A DNA stretch of 64,000 nt. It comes from Achromobacter ruhlandii. Its GTDB lineage: Bacteria; Pseudomonadota; Gammaproteobacteria; Burkholderiales; Burkholderiaceae_B. A program made the translations under genes and the position numbers. Location: positions 1 to 64,000 of the forward strand of contig NZ_CADIJL010000032.1 of assembly GCF_902859695.1 (NCBI RefSeq). The letters are read 5' to 3'. Positions 1-10,632 of the stretch are shown here, piece by piece. Under the pieces are notes generated by a model that made no database searches, was not told where the DNA came from, and saw only the letters and a program-made list of their open reading frames with translations. Positions within the stretch are counted from its first letter, which is position 1, and each line of letters begins with the position of its first letter.

Positions 1-1
1 C

Positions 2-3000
2 ACCTGGACCGTCAGCAACGACGGCAAGGGCCAGTACGGCACCTTCACCGTCGACCAGAGCGGCAACTGGAAGTTCGAGCTGGACAACGCCAGCGACAAG
101 GTCCAGGCCCTCAAGGACGGCGAGAAGGTCACCGACACCATCACCGTGACCGTCGACGACGGCCACGGCGGAACGGCGACCAAAACCATCACGGTCACCA
201 TCACCGGCACCAACGACGCCGCCGTCATCACCCCGAGCAAGCCGGGCGACGACGCGGGCACGGTCCAGGAAGACGGCAACCTGACCACCGGCGGCAAGCT
301 GGACGTGACCGACAAGGACGCGGGCGAAGCCACCTTCAACCCGCAGACCGACGCCAAGGGCGAGCACGGCAAGTTCTCCATCGACGCCAACGGCAACTGG
401 AAGTACGAGCTCGACAACAACGATCCCAAGGTCCAGGCCCTGGCCGTGGGCGAGAAGCTGGTCGAGACCTTCACCGTCACCACCGCCGACGGCACCTCCA
501 GCACCATCACCGTCACCATCGACGGCACCAACGACGATCCGAAGCTCAGCGGCAAGACCGATGGCGCGGTGACCGAGGACGGCACCGCCACCGCCACCGG
601 CAAGCTCGACGTGACCGACGTCGACGCCAGCGACAAGCACACCTGGACCGTCAGCAACGACGGCAAGGGCCAGTACGGCACCTTCACCGTCGACCAGAGC
701 GGCAACTGGAAGTTCGAGCTGGACAACGCCAGCGACAAGGTCCAGGCCCTGAAGGACGGCGAAAAGGTCACCGACACCATCACCGTGACCGTCGACGACG
801 GCCACGGCGGAACCGCGACCAAGACCATCACGGTCACCATCACCGGCACCAACGACGCCGCCGTCATCACCCCGAGCAAGCCGGGCGACGACGCGGGCAC
901 GGTCCAGGAAGACAAGGTCTACACGGCCAACGGCAAGCTCGATGTCGCCGACAAGGATGCCGGCGAAGCCAAGTTCACGCCGCAGACCGACGCCGCCGGC
1001 AAGTACGGCACGTTCTCGATCGATGCCAACGGCAACTGGACCTTCAAGCTCGACAACGACGCCAAGGCCGTCCAGCAGCTGGGCGCCAAGGAAAGCCTGA
1101 CCGAGACCTTCACCGTCACCACCGCCGATGGCACCACCGGGCAGGTCGTGATCACCATCAACGGCACCAACGACGCGCCGACCATCACCGGCGCGGCCGC
1201 CGGCAACGTCGAGGAAGACGGCGCCAAGGAAGTCTCCGGCCAACTGACCCAGCACGACGTCGACGTCAACGACAAGCACACCTGGTCGCTGAACAACGAT
1301 GGCAAGGGCCAGTACGGCTCGTTCACCATCGACGCCACTGGCAAGTGGACCTACACGCTGGACAACGACAGCGCCAAGGTCCAGGCCCTGGCCGAAGGCC
1401 AGAAGGTCACCGACACCATCACCGTAACCGTCGACGACGGCAACGGCGGCAAGGCGACCCAGGTCGTCACCGTGACGGTCACCGGCACCAACGATGCCCC
1501 CACCATCACCGGCACGGCCACCGGCCAGATCAAGGAAGGCAGCAACCAGGAAGTCACTGGCCAGCTGACCCAGCATGACGTCGACACCAACGACACGCAC
1601 ACGTGGTCGCTGAACAACGACGGCAAGGGTCAGTACGGCACCTTCTCGCTCGACCAGAATGGCAAGTGGACCTATAAGCTCGACAACGCCAACCCGGACG
1701 TCAAGGCGCTCAAGGACGGCGAGCACCTGACCGACACCATCACCGTGACCGTCGATGACGGCCATGGCGGCACGGCCACGCAGGTGATCACCATCACCGT
1801 CGATGGCACCAGCGACGGCGCCATCATCACCCCGAGCAAGCCGGGTGATGACGCCGGCACGGTCCAGGAAGACAAGGTCTACACGGCCAGCGGCAAGCTC
1901 GACGTCACCGACCCCGACGCCGGCGAAGCCGTATTCCGTCCGCAGACCGACTTCGCCGGCAAGTACGGCACATTCTCGATCGACGCCAACGGCAACTGGA
2001 CCTTCAAGCTCGACAACGACGCCAAGGCCGTCCAGCAGCTGGGCGCCAAGGAGCACCTGACCGAGACGTTCACCGTCACCACCGCCGACGGCACCGCCGG
2101 CAAGGTCACCATCACCATCAACGGCACCAACGACGCCCCGACCATCAGCGGCGTGGCCACCGGCGCCGTCAAGGAAGATGGCACGACCACCGCGTCCGGC
2201 CAACTGACCCAGACCGACGTCGACGTCAACGACAAGCACACCTGGTCCGTCAACAACGACGGCAAGGGCCAGTACGGCACCTTCACCGTCGACCAGAACG
2301 GCAAGTGGACCTACGTGCTGGACAACGACAGCGCCAAGGTCCAGGCCCTGACCGAAGGCCAGAAGGTCACCGACACCATCACCGTAACCGTCGACGACGG
2401 CAACGGCGGAACCGCGACCAAGACCATCACCGTCGACATCACCGGCACCAACGATGCCGCCGTCATCACCCCCAGCAAGCCGGGCGATGACGCCGGCACG
2501 GTCCAGGAAGACAAGATCTACACGGCCAACGGCAAGCTCGATGTCACCGACAAGGACGCCGGCCAGGCCACCTTCCAGCCGCAGACCGACTTCGCCGGCA
2601 AGTACGGCACGTTCTCGATCGACGCCAACGGCAACTGGACCTTCAAGCTCGACAACGACGCCAAGGCCGTCCAGCAGCTGGGCGCCAAGGAACACCTGAC
2701 CGAGACGTTCACCGTCACCACCGCCGACGGCACCACCGGCAAGGTCACCATCACCATCAACGGCACCAACGACGCCCCGACCATCAGCGGCGTGGCCACC
2801 GGCGCCGTCAAGGAAGATGGCACCCAGACGGTGACGGGCCAGTTGGCCAAGGCCGACGTCGACGTCAACGACAAGCACACCTGGTCGCTGAATAATGACG
2901 GCAAGGGCCAGTACGGCACCTTCACGCTCGACCAGAGCGGCAAGTGGACCTACGTGCTGGACAACAACAGCGCCAAGGTCCAGGCCCTGGCCGAAGGCCA

Positions 3001-3733
3001 GAAGGCCACCGACTCCATCACGGTAACGGTGGACGACGGCAACGGCGGCAAGGCCACCCAGGTCATCACCATCGACATCACCGGCACCAACGACGCCCCG
3101 ACCATCGGCGGCACGGCCACTGGCGCGGTCAAGGAAGACGGTACGCTGGTCACGACCGGCCAGTTGACCAAGACCGACGTCGACACCAACGACACCCACA
3201 CCTGGTCCGTCAGCAACGAGGGCAAGGGCCAGTACGGCACTTTCACCGTCGATCAGAACGGCAAGTGGACCTACACGCTGGACAACGCCAGCACCAAGGT
3301 GCAGGCGCTGAAGGAAGGCGAAACCGTTACCGACACCATCAAGGTCACGGTGGATGACGGCCATGGCGGCACCGCGTTCAAGGAAATCACGGTCACCGTC
3401 ACCGGCACCAATGACATCGCCAAGATCACCGGCCAGTCCACCGGCGCCGTGATCGAGGACAAGACGCTGGTGACCTCCGGCAAGCTGACGGTCTCGGATG
3501 CCGACGCCGGCCAGAGCACGCTGGTCGCCCAGGCCAACGTGGCGGGCAAGTACGGCACGTTCTCGATCGACGCCAACGGCAACTGGACTTACACGCTGAA
3601 CAACAGCCTGAAGGCCGTCCAGGACCTGCCCGCCGGCGCCGTGCTGAAAGAGAGCTTCGAGGTCGTCTCGGCCGACGGCTCCGCCAAGCAAGTGATAACG
3701 GTCGACGTGATCGGCACCAACGACGCGCCGGTG
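2..3733 (+). repeat. tandem VCBS-type coding repeats
   Basis: About eleven complete units and one partial unit of roughly 300-320 bp follow one another, each ending in a GTND-like motif. Two unit types are mixed: one opens with [16 protein letters not shown], the other with a GAVKEDG-like motif. Several copies are almost identical at DNA level, for example the stretches near 640-900 and 1-260, and those near 1,860-2,300 and 2,500-2,940. This suggests recent recombination or gene conversion, and it is a likely place for assembly collapse. Confidence 0.9.
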
Positions 3734-5728
3734 GCCGCCGACAACGCCACCACCGTGGACGCGGGCGGCAACCACACCTTCACCGCCGCCGAGTTCAACT
3801 TCAATGACGGCGCCGAAGGCAACCAGCTCGACAGCGTCATCATCACGCGCCTGCCGACCGACGGCACGCTGACGCTGAATGGCCAGGCGGTCTCGATCAA
3901 CACCGTGGTCTCGGCCGCGGACATCGCCGCGGGCAAGCTGGTCTACACGCCGTCGGCGGCCGGCCAGGACACCTCGTTTGGCTTCCAGGTGCGGGACAAC
4001 GGCGGCACCGCCAACGGTGGCAAGGACACCTCGGGCGACTACAACTTCGCCATCAAGACCAACAACTTCATCTCGGGCGACAACGACGGCAGCGGCACGG
4101 GCACCAAGCCGCCCATCAACGGCGGCAGCGGCGACGACGTCATCCTTGGCGACAAGGGTGGCACGGTCACCACGGTTGAGCCGGGCAAGAACTACAACAT
4201 CGCGATCGTGGTGGACACGTCGGGCAGTATGTCGGAAGCCTCCGGCACCAAGGGCCTGACGCGCATGCAGCTGACCATCGACGCGCTCAAGAACCTGGCG
4301 AACACCCTCAAGGGCCATGACGGCATCGTCAACGTGGCGCTGATCGGCTTCGAATCGACGGCCAGCACCAAGTACACGATCAACGGCTTGAACGCGAGCA
4401 ACGTCGGCGACCTCATCAAGGCCATCGAGAAGCTCAGCGCCAGCGGCGGCACCAACTACGAAGGCGCGTTCGACGAAGCCGTGAAGTGGTTCAACAAGCA
4501 GCCTACCTCGTCCAACGGCCAGGCCTTCGAGAACGTCACGTACTTCCTGACGGACGGCGATCCGACCTTCAGCAACCGTGGCAGCAACGGCGACTGGTGG
4601 TCGGGCGGCAGCACCACGAACTACTACGACATGAAGGACGCCGTCGACAAGTTCAAGGGCCTGAGCGGCAAGAGCACCGTGCACGCCATCGGCATCGGCA
4701 CGGGGGTCAACGAGGCCTACCTGAAGTTCTTTGACAACTCGAGCACGACTGGCACCGGTACGGTCAAGATCGAGGGCACCAACATCACCGGCGCTGTCGG
4801 CCAGCCGCAGATCGTCAACACCGCCAAGGACCTGGCCGCCGCGCTGCAGGGCGGCTCGTCCAGCACCGATCCGGCTGCTGTCGGCAACGACATCATCAAC
4901 GGTGGTGCCGGTAATGACATCATCTTCGGCGACACGCTCAACACCGATGGCAACGTGCTGAACTGGGCCTCGGTGGGCGGCCGCCCCGCCGATCTGGCGC
5001 AGGGCTCGGGCCTGAAGGCGCTGCAGGTGTTCCTGGAAATGCGCGACGGACACGCGCCGACCAGCGGCGACCTGTACCAGTACATCAAGGACCACCACGC
5101 CGACTTCAACCTCGCCGACGACCCGCGCGGCGGCGATGACACGATCCACGGCGGCACCGGCGACGACATCATCTACGGCCAGGGCGGCAACGATACCCTG
5201 TATGGCGATGATGGCAACGACATCATTTACGGTGGCGCCGGCGACGACAAGCTGTACGGCGGCGACGGCAATGACGTACTGCACGGGGGGTCGGGCAACG
5301 ACGTGCTGGAAGGCGGCAACGGCAACGACCTGCTGATCGGCGGCAAGGGCGACGACACGCTGATCGGCGGCGCCGGCAGCGATACCTTCAAGTGGGAACT
5401 GGGCGACCAGGGCACCACCGCCAAGCCGGCTGTCGACACGATCAAGGACTTCTCGCTGGACAAGCCGGCCGATGGCGGCGACATCCTGGACCTGAAGGAC
5501 CTGCTGGTTGGCGAGAAGGACGGCACGCTGACCCAGTACCTGAACTTCCACAAGGAAGGCAACAACACGGTCATCGACGTCAACACCCAGGGCAAGCTCG
5601 GCGCCCAGGGCGCGGACCAGAAGATCGTGCTGGAGAACGTCGACCTGACTCAGGGCGGCCAGCTGAACAACCAGGCCATCATCAATGACCTGTTGCAGAA
5701 GGGCAAACTGAACGTCGACCACGGCTAA
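2..5728 (+). CDS. LapA/BrtA-type giant RTX adhesin, C-terminal part (5' end outside window)
   Basis: The frame is open from base 2, so the gene starts upstream of the window and only about 1,908 residues are visible. In order these are a long array of VCBS/bacterial-Ig-like repeats (to about base 3,720), a cadherin-like spacer, a von Willebrand A domain with an intact metal-site DTSGS at about base 4,213 and later TNYEG and LTDGD elements, and two isolated RTX motifs flanking it. A dense block of GGxGxD nonapeptides follows (about 5,130-5,400), then a glycine-poor tail typical of a type I secretion signal. The protein is expected to be exported by a LapBCE-like ABC secretion system and held at the surface as a biofilm adhesin. 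The next two genes encode a LapG-like protease and a LapD-like receptor, which strongly supports this role. The LapG cleavage site would be in the missing N-terminus. In Bordetella this family is called BrtA; I do not assign the symbol firmly. Confidence 0.92.
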   Translation, partial: TWTVSNDGKGQYGTFTVDQSGNWKFELDNASDKVQALKDGEKVTDTITVTVDDGHGGTATKTITVTITGTNDAAVITPSKPGDDAGTVQEDGNLTTGGKLDVTDKDAGEATFNPQTDAKGEHGKFSIDANGNWKYELDNNDPKVQALAVGEKLVETFTVTTADGTSSTITVTIDGTNDDPKLSGKTDGAVTEDGTATATGKLDVTDVDASDKHTWTVSNDGKGQYGTFTVDQSGNWKFELDNASDKVQALKDGEKVTDTITVTVDDGHGGTATKTITVTITGTNDAAVITPSKPGDDAGTVQEDKVYTANGKLDVADKDAGEAKFTPQTDAAGKYGTFSIDANGNWTFKLDNDAKAVQQLGAKESLTETFTVTTADGTTGQVVITINGTNDAPTITGAAAGNVEEDGAKEVSGQLTQHDVDVNDKHTWSLNNDGKGQYGSFTIDATGKWTYTLDNDSAKVQALAEGQKVTDTITVTVDDGNGGKATQVVTVTVTGTNDAPTITGTATGQIKEGSNQEVTGQLTQHDVDTNDTHTWSLNNDGKGQYGTFSLDQNGKWTYKLDNANPDVKALKDGEHLTDTITVTVDDGHGGTATQVITITVDGTSDGAIITPSKPGDDAGTVQEDKVYTASGKLDVTDPDAGEAVFRPQTDFAGKYGTFSIDANGNWTFKLDNDAKAVQQLGAKEHLTETFTVTTADGTAGKVTITINGTNDAPTISGVATGAVKEDGTTTASGQLTQTDVDVNDKHTWSVNNDGKGQYGTFTVDQNGKWTYVLDNDSAKVQALTEGQKVTDTITVTVDDGNGGTATKTITVDITGTNDAAVITPSKPGDDAGTVQEDKIYTANGKLDVTDKDAGQATFQPQTDFAGKYGTFSIDANGNWTFKLDNDAKAVQQLGAKEHLTETFTVTTADGTTGKVTITINGTNDAPTISGVATGAVKEDGTQTVTGQLAKADVDVNDKHTWSLNNDGKGQYGTFTLDQSGKWTYVLDNNSAKVQALAEGQKATDSITVTVDDGNGGKATQVITIDITGTNDAPTIGGTATGAVKEDGTLVTTGQLTKTDVDTNDTHTWSVSNEGKGQYGTFTVDQNGKWTYTLDNASTKVQALKEGETVTDTIKVTVDDGHGGTAFKEITVTVTGTNDIAKITGQSTGAVIEDKTLVTSGKLTVSDADAGQSTLVAQANVAGKYGTFSIDANGNWTYTLNNSLKAVQDLPAGAVLKESFEVVSADGSAKQVITVDVIGTNDAPVAADNATTVDAGGNHTFTAAEFNFNDGAEGNQLDSVIITRLPTDGTLTLNGQAVSINTVVSAADIAAGKLVYTPSAAGQDTSFGFQVRDNGGTANGGKDTSGDYNFAIKTNNFISGDNDGSGTGTKPPINGGSGDDVILGDKGGTVTTVEPGKNYNIAIVVDTSGSMSEASGTKGLTRMQLTIDALKNLANTLKGHDGIVNVALIGFESTASTKYTINGLNASNVGDLIKAIEKLSASGGTNYEGAFDEAVKWFNKQPTSSNGQAFENVTYFLTDGDPTFSNRGSNGDWWSGGSTTNYYDMKDAVDKFKGLSGKSTVHAIGIGTGVNEAYLKFFDNSSTTGTGTVKIEGTNITGAVGQPQIVNTAKDLAAALQGGSSSTDPAAVGNDIINGGAGNDIIFGDTLNTDGNVLNWASVGGRPADLAQGSGLKALQVFLEMRDGHAPTSGDLYQYIKDHHADFNLADDPRGGDDTIHGGTGDDIIYGQGGNDTLYGDDGNDIIYGGAGDDKLYGGDGNDVLHGGSGNDVLEGGNGNDLLIGGKGDDTLIGGAGSDTFKWELGDQGTTAKPAVDTIKDFSLDKPADGGDILDLKDLLVGEKDGTLTQYLNFHKEGNNTVIDVNTQGKLGAQGADQKIVLENVDLTQGGQLNNQAIINDLLQKGKLNVDHG

Positions 5729-5736
5729 GCAGTCCC

Positions 5737-5767
5737 CCGGACAGGGCCGCGCAACGGCCTTGTCCGG
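5737..5767 (+). terminator. hairpin after the adhesin gene
   Basis: CCGGACAGGGCC and GGCCTTGTCCGG form a 12-bp stem with one wobble pair around a 7-base loop, starting 9 bases after the adhesin stop codon. No T-run follows, so this may be a weak or factor-assisted terminator, or a 3'-end stabiliser, rather than a classic intrinsic terminator. It lies before the protease gene. Confidence 0.5.
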
Positions 5768-5864
5768 TCGAACAAGGCAGGACCAGCGCGGCACGCGGAC
5801 GGCGTGCGCGGGATTTTTTCCGGATGACGACTGGATCGACCGGAAAAATGTGAAAATCCGTTTC

Positions 5865-6548
5865 ATGCGATCAACCCGCCGTTTCCGCGCCACGCTGAAT
5901 CTGTGCCGACTGGTTTTGCTCTGCCTGGCTTGCGGCTGGGGCGGCAGTTCCGCCCTGGAGGTCAACGCCGACAAGTTGCAAAGCCTGTCGGCCAGCCGCT
6001 ATGGCGCCAAGGGCGCCAAGGCGGTGTCGAATTGGCTGCAATTGCTGCGCGCCACGCCCCCCGCGCTGGAAAAGGACCGGCTGGTGGTGGCGAACGATTT
6101 CTGGAACCGCGCGCTGCTGTCGGGCGACGACATCACGATCTGGGGCAAGGACGACTACTGGGCCACGCCGCTCGAATCGCTGGGCAAGGGCGCGGGCGAT
6201 TGCGAAGACTACGTCATCGGCAAGTATTTCACCCTGTTGTCGATGGGCGTGCCGGCCAGCAAGCTGCGCTTCATCTATGTCCGCGCGCGGGTGGGCGGCC
6301 CGGCCAGCAGCAGCCAGATCGCCCACATGGTGCTGGGCTACTACGAAACACCCAATGCAGTACCGCTGGTGCTGGACAGCCTGGTCTCGACCATCCTGCC
6401 GGCGTCGCAACGGCGCGACCTGACGCCGGTCTTCAGCTTCAATGCCGACGGCGTCTACGTCGACGGCAAACCCGCCGCACCGGTTGACCGCCTCAGCCGC
6501 TGGCGCGATCTACTCCAACGCATGGAACGGGAAGGCATACGCCCCTGA
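5865..6548 (+). CDS. lapG: LapG-type periplasmic cysteine protease (BTLCP family, C93)
   Basis: The 227-residue product has an N-terminal signal peptide (basic MRSTRRFR then a hydrophobic stretch ending near SSALE) and a bacterial transglutaminase-like cysteine protease fold. Its catalytic triad is visible as Cys113 in GDCEDY, His154 in AHMVL and Asp171 in LVLDS. In the Lap system this calcium-dependent enzyme cuts the N-terminal retention module of the surface adhesin when cyclic-di-GMP is low, releasing the cell. I chose the ATG at 5,865 because it gives a clean signal peptide; earlier TTG starts would run through the preceding hairpin. It lies between the adhesin and its regulator, 19 bases before lapD. 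Confidence 0.92.
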   Translation: MRSTRRFRATLNLCRLVLLCLACGWGGSSALEVNADKLQSLSASRYGAKGAKAVSNWLQLLRATPPALEKDRLVVANDFWNRALLSGDDITIWGKDDYWATPLESLGKGAGDCEDYVIGKYFTLLSMGVPASKLRFIYVRARVGGPASSSQIAHMVLGYYETPNAVPLVLDSLVSTILPASQRRDLTPVFSFNADGVYVDGKPAAPVDRLSRWRDLLQRMEREGIRP

Positions 6549-6567
6549 CGTCCGGAACCACAAGACT

Positions 6568-8535
6568 ATGTCCATACTTCGACAGCTCCTGCTCAGCGTC
6601 ACCCTCGCGATCGGCGTCATCCTGCTGGGCACCCTGGCGCTCAGCGTCAACGCCGCCCGCGAATACCTGTCGGGCCAATTGCAGGTGCAGGCCACCGACG
6701 CCGCCGTGTCGCTGGCGCTGTCGTTGTCGCAGCCGGCCAACAACGACCCGGTGGTGCAGGAACTGCTGGTGTCGGCGCTGTACGACGGCGGCCACTTCTC
6801 GCTGGTGCGCCTGGCCGATCCGGAAGGCAAGGTGCTGATCGAGCGCCAATCGACCGCCACCGCCGCCTCGGTGCCCGCCTGGTTCCGCGCCCTGGCGCCG
6901 CTGGACGCGCGCTCGGCCTCGCACGCCGTCAGCGACGGCTGGCGCCAGATCGGCGAGGTGACGCTGGTGGCCAACGACGCCTACGCCTGGGAAGCCCTGT
7001 GGCGCAGCAGCCTGCGCATGATCGCGCTGGTGCTGGGCGCGGGCCTGATCTGGGCGCTGTTCGCCTTCGCGCTGGTCGGCTGGATCAAGAACCGGCTGCT
7101 GCGCGAGGTCAGCGACCACGTCCGCAGCATCGGCCAGGACACGCCGCCGCGGCAGATGGAAGCGCGCGTGCCGGAACTGTCCGACGTGGTGCAGGCGCTC
7201 AACCAGACCCGCGAACGCGTCTACGCCAGCGCCGAGGAACAGAACGCCAAGATCGAATCCCTGGAGCTGGAGCTGAACCAGGACCCGGTCACCCGCCTGC
7301 CCAACCGCAAGTACTTCGTCAACGAATTCCGCCGCGCGCTCGAAACCGGCCCGGCCGCCGGTCACGCACCGGCCCGCGCCGGCACGGACGGCGGCCATGT
7401 GCTGGTGTTCCGCCAGCGCGACCTGGCCGACCTGAACCGCCACATGCCGCGCGAGTTCATCGACCAGTGGCTGCGCGCCGCCTGCGAACGCATCCAGGCC
7501 TCGCTCAAGTCGCTGCACGTGGCCGATCCGCTGCTGGCGCGCCTGAACGGTTCCGATTTCGCCCTGCTGCTGCCGGGCTGCGCGGCGCCGCAGGCGATGA
7601 TGATCGCCGAACAACTGCGCGCCGACCTGCACGCCTCGCGCATTCCGGTCGGCGAGGGCCACCTGTGCCGCTGGGCCCAGGCCATGGCCGACTATAGCCG
7701 CGGCAACCAGGCCGGCCCCGTGCTGTCACGACTGGACTTCGGCCTGATGCGGGCCGAGAGCGCCGGCAACGACCAGGTCGTGATCGCGGGCGCCGCCGAC
7801 GCGCAATCGCCCTCCGAATCCGGCGAGCGCGCCTGGAAGGACGCGATCCTGTCGGCGCTGGAAGACCACCGCTTCGAGCTGGCCACCGAGCCGCTGCGCG
7901 ACGCCGCCGGCGTTCCCATCCGTACCGAGGCGATGCTGATGCTGCGCACCGCCGCCGACCAGGCGCCGATTCCCGCCACTCTGTTCATTCCGCCCGCGGT
8001 GCGGCTCGACCTGGTGGCCGACTGCGACCTGCAGGCCGTGAGCCTGGGGTTGGACTGGCTGGCCGCCCACGACGGCGAGCTGACCCTGCGCGTCGCCCTG
8101 CCCTCGCTGCGCGGCCAGAAATATTTCCGGCAGCTGGCGCTGCTGCTGACCGAACGCAAGGCACTGGCGCGGCGCCTGTTCCTGGAAATCGATGCCCACG
8201 GGCTGGTCGAGTGTCACGAGCAGATCGCCACGCTGGCCCGGGTGGCGTCGGAATTCGGCGCCCATATCGGCGTGCGCCGCCTGGCGCAGCAGTTCGGCGC
8301 GGTGGCGCAACTGCACACGCTGCCGCTGTCCTACGTGAAACTGGGCGGCGGCTTCATCGGCGGCATGTCGCAAAGCCCCGGCAGCCAGCAATTGACCGCA
8401 TCTGTGCTGGAAACCGCGCGCAAGCTCGATATCGCGGTCTACGCGGAAGACGTGCCGGACAGCGAAACGCGCCGCATCCTGGCCGACCTGGGCATCAGCG
8501 TGATGCGCGGCCCGGGCGTGAAACTGCCGGCCTGA
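6568..8535 (+). CDS. lapD: LapD-type inside-out cyclic-di-GMP receptor
   Basis: The 655-residue protein starts with a transmembrane helix, followed by a periplasmic LapD/MoxY N-terminal domain (about 25-150), a second transmembrane helix (about 150-172), HAMP, a degenerate GGDEF domain and a degenerate EAL domain. The GGDEF signature is replaced by NGSDF (327-331) and the EAL motif by EAM (about 454-456). The protein should therefore bind rather than make or degrade cyclic-di-GMP. When bound, the periplasmic domain sequesters LapG and keeps the adhesin on the surface. The gene follows lapG closely and is probably cotranscribed with it. The ATG at 6,568 is chosen because it precedes the first transmembrane helix directly. 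Confidence 0.92.
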   Translation: MSILRQLLLSVTLAIGVILLGTLALSVNAAREYLSGQLQVQATDAAVSLALSLSQPANNDPVVQELLVSALYDGGHFSLVRLADPEGKVLIERQSTATAASVPAWFRALAPLDARSASHAVSDGWRQIGEVTLVANDAYAWEALWRSSLRMIALVLGAGLIWALFAFALVGWIKNRLLREVSDHVRSIGQDTPPRQMEARVPELSDVVQALNQTRERVYASAEEQNAKIESLELELNQDPVTRLPNRKYFVNEFRRALETGPAAGHAPARAGTDGGHVLVFRQRDLADLNRHMPREFIDQWLRAACERIQASLKSLHVADPLLARLNGSDFALLLPGCAAPQAMMIAEQLRADLHASRIPVGEGHLCRWAQAMADYSRGNQAGPVLSRLDFGLMRAESAGNDQVVIAGAADAQSPSESGERAWKDAILSALEDHRFELATEPLRDAAGVPIRTEAMLMLRTAADQAPIPATLFIPPAVRLDLVADCDLQAVSLGLDWLAAHDGELTLRVALPSLRGQKYFRQLALLLTERKALARRLFLEIDAHGLVECHEQIATLARVASEFGAHIGVRRLAQQFGAVAQLHTLPLSYVKLGGGFIGGMSQSPGSQQLTASVLETARKLDIAVYAEDVPDSETRRILADLGISVMRGPGVKLPA

Positions 8536-8544
8536 GGCCGGCAG
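8524..8544 (+). terminator. perfect hairpin whose loop is the lapD stop codon
   Basis: CTGCCGGCC and GGCCGGCAG form a perfect 9-bp stem and the three loop bases are the TGA stop codon. The gene converges with the M48 peptidase gene here. There is no T-run, so termination efficiency is uncertain. Confidence 0.5.
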
Positions 8545-8650
8545 TCGTCAAATCGGCAGGAGGGGCTTGCGGCAGTCCCGCCGCGGGGGATCCCGCGCCT
8601 GAAGGGCACCGGCGGGCCTGGCGTTGCGCCCGCCCCCGCCTGGCGGCGCG

Positions 8651-9490
8651 CTAGCGCGCCGCGCCGGCCTTGGATTGCTGGTACAGCGGCAGCACCTGCT
8701 GGGCCGCGCCCTGCAGGTCGGTGATGCGCGAGGCCGCCGAGGGGTGGGTCGACAGGATCTCGGGCGGGGCGCTGCCATTGTCGGCGGCGCCCATCTTCTG
8801 CCATAGCGTGACCGCGGCGCGCGGATCGAAACCCGCGCGCGCGGCCAGCTCGACGCCCATGCGGTCGGCCTCGGTTTCATGCGTGCGGCTGTTGGGCAGC
8901 GTGAACATCACGTCGCTGAGCTTGCCGCCCAGGTCCGACGCGGCGCTCGACCCCGTGGCGATGGACAACACCTGCAAGCCGAGATTGGTGGCCATCTGCT
9001 GCGACACGCGCTCGCGCGCATGTTCGCGCAAGGCATGGGAGATCTCATGGCCCAGCACCGCCGCCAGCTCGTCGTCAGTGGGCTTGATCTTGTTGATCAG
9101 GCCGGTATAGACGGCGATCTTGCCCCCCGGCATGCACCAGGCGTTGACCTCGTCGCTGGTCAGCACGTGCACTTCCCACTTCCACGCGGACGCGTCGGGG
9201 CGGAACACGCCGGTCTGCGCGATCAGGCGCTGCGAAATGGCGCGCACCCGCGACACCTGCTGCGCGTCGCGATCCAGCAGGTTCTTGGCCTGCGCCTGCT
9301 TGATGATATCGGCGTATTGCTGGTTCGCCTCCTGCTCCAGGGCCTGCGACGGCACCATGCTGGACATGTACTGGGTGCGATTGACGCCGATGGCGCCGGA
9401 CTGGGTGGTGTTCATCCCGGTGCACCCCGCCAGGGCCACCAGGGACAGCGCGGCCGCCATGCGGCGCAACGGATAACGGTTCAGGCTCAT
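8651..9490 (-). CDS. M48-family zinc metallopeptidase lipoprotein
   Basis: The 279-residue protein carries a lipoprotein signal ending in LAGC (Cys23) and the zinc-protease motif HEISH (148-152), with the downstream glutamate ligand in the ETEAD element (about 205-209). This is the layout of BepA/LoiP-like envelope peptidases that degrade or help fold outer-membrane proteins. The lipobox places it in the periplasm, anchored to a membrane. It lies downstream of aroC on the same strand with a 40-base gap and may share its transcript. It has no TPR domain, so it is closer to LoiP/YcaL-type enzymes than to BepA. Exact substrates cannot be inferred. Confidence 0.88.
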   Translation of the reverse strand: MSLNRYPLRRMAAALSLVALAGCTGMNTTQSGAIGVNRTQYMSSMVPSQALEQEANQQYADIIKQAQAKNLLDRDAQQVSRVRAISQRLIAQTGVFRPDASAWKWEVHVLTSDEVNAWCMPGGKIAVYTGLINKIKPTDDELAAVLGHEISHALREHARERVSQQMATNLGLQVLSIATGSSAASDLGGKLSDVMFTLPNSRTHETEADRMGVELAARAGFDPRAAVTLWQKMGAADNGSAPPEILSTHPSAASRITDLQGAAQQVLPLYQQSKAGAAR

Positions 9491-9530
9491 GCCAGCCTCC
9501 TACAACGGTCAGGAACGATGGAATCCGGCC

Positions 9531-10598
9531 TCAGCCCGGCTCGCCGCACTGGCCGCGATGGCGCAGCGCGTGGTCGATCAGCACCAGGGCCAGCATGGCC
9601 TCGGCGATGGGCGTGGCGCGGATGCCGACACAGGGATCGTGACGGCCCAGCGTCTGCACCATGACGGGTTCGTTGGCGCGGTTGACCGAGCGGCGCTCGA
9701 CCCGGATGCTGGAGGTGGGCTTGATGGCCAGCGAAACCGTGACCGGCTGGCCGGTCGAAATGCCGCCCAGCACGCCGCCGGCGTGGTTGGTCAGGAAGCC
9801 ATCGGGCGTGATCTCGTCGCCATGCTCGGAGCCGCGCTGCGCGATGCAATCGAAGCCGGCGCCGATCGAGACGCCCTTGACCGCGTTCAGGCCCATCATC
9901 ACGTGGGCGATGTCGGCATCCAGGCGATCATAAATAGGCTCGCCCCACCCGGCCGGCAGGTTCTCGGCCACCACCTCGATGCGCGCGCCGACCGAATCGC
10001 CATCGCGCCGCAGTTGGTCCATATAGGCTTCCAGTTCGGGCACGACCTCGGCGTTGGGCGCGTAGAACGGATTGTTCGGCACTTCATCCCACGACACGAA
10101 CGGAATCGCGATGGGGCCCAGCTGGCTCATGTAGCCGCGCACCTTCACGCCGTACTGCTCGGCCAGCCACTTCTTGGCCACGGCGCCGGCGGCCACCGTG
10201 GGCGCCGTCAGGCGCGCCGACGAACGGCCGCCGCCGCGCGGATCGCGCAGGCCGAACTTGCGCCAGTAGGCGTAGTCGGCATGGCCCGGCCGGAAGGTGT
10301 CGGTGATGTTGGAGTAGTCCTTGCTGCGCGCATCGGTGTTGCGGATCAGCAGGCCGATGGGCGTGCCCGTGGTCAGGCCCTCGTAGACGCCCGACAGGAT
10401 TTCGACCTGGTCCGCTTCCTGGCGCTGGGTGACGTGGCGCGACGTGCCAGGGCGGCGGCGGTCCAGTTCGCGCTGGATGTCGGCCGCTTCCAGGGGCATG
10501 CCCGGCGGGCAGCCATCGATGACGCAACCGATGGCCGGCCCGTGGGATTCGCCAAAATTCGTGACGGTGAACAGAGTACCGAGGGTATTGCCGGGCAT
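9531..10598 (-). CDS. aroC: chorismate synthase
   Basis: The 355-residue protein has the typical N-terminus [20 protein letters not shown], the conserved RPGHAD motif (from the FRPGHADY element), and a [13 protein letters not shown] stretch. These are signatures of chorismate synthase, which converts EPSP to chorismate with reduced FMN in the last common step of aromatic amino-acid synthesis. The length is normal for the family. The start matches the universally conserved N-terminus. It sits between a c-di-GMP hydrolase gene (upstream, 34-base gap) and the M48 peptidase gene (downstream). Confidence 0.97.
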   Translation of the reverse strand: MPGNTLGTLFTVTNFGESHGPAIGCVIDGCPPGMPLEAADIQRELDRRRPGTSRHVTQRQEADQVEILSGVYEGLTTGTPIGLLIRNTDARSKDYSNITDTFRPGHADYAYWRKFGLRDPRGGGRSSARLTAPTVAAGAVAKKWLAEQYGVKVRGYMSQLGPIAIPFVSWDEVPNNPFYAPNAEVVPELEAYMDQLRRDGDSVGARIEVVAENLPAGWGEPIYDRLDADIAHVMMGLNAVKGVSIGAGFDCIAQRGSEHGDEITPDGFLTNHAGGVLGGISTGQPVTVSLAIKPTSSIRVERRSVNRANEPVMVQTLGRHDPCVGIRATPIAEAMLALVLIDHALRHRGQCGEPG

Positions 10599-10632
10599 AG
10601 GAAGTCAACAGTGGGTTTGCAAGCAACCCAGA

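Noticed and set aside
919-3936. Many long minus-strand and +1-frame open frames inside the adhesin gene
   Set aside because: They are repeats of the same shadow in each VCBS unit, caused by high GC and repeated DNA; composition is unlike protein and starts lack ribosome-binding sites.
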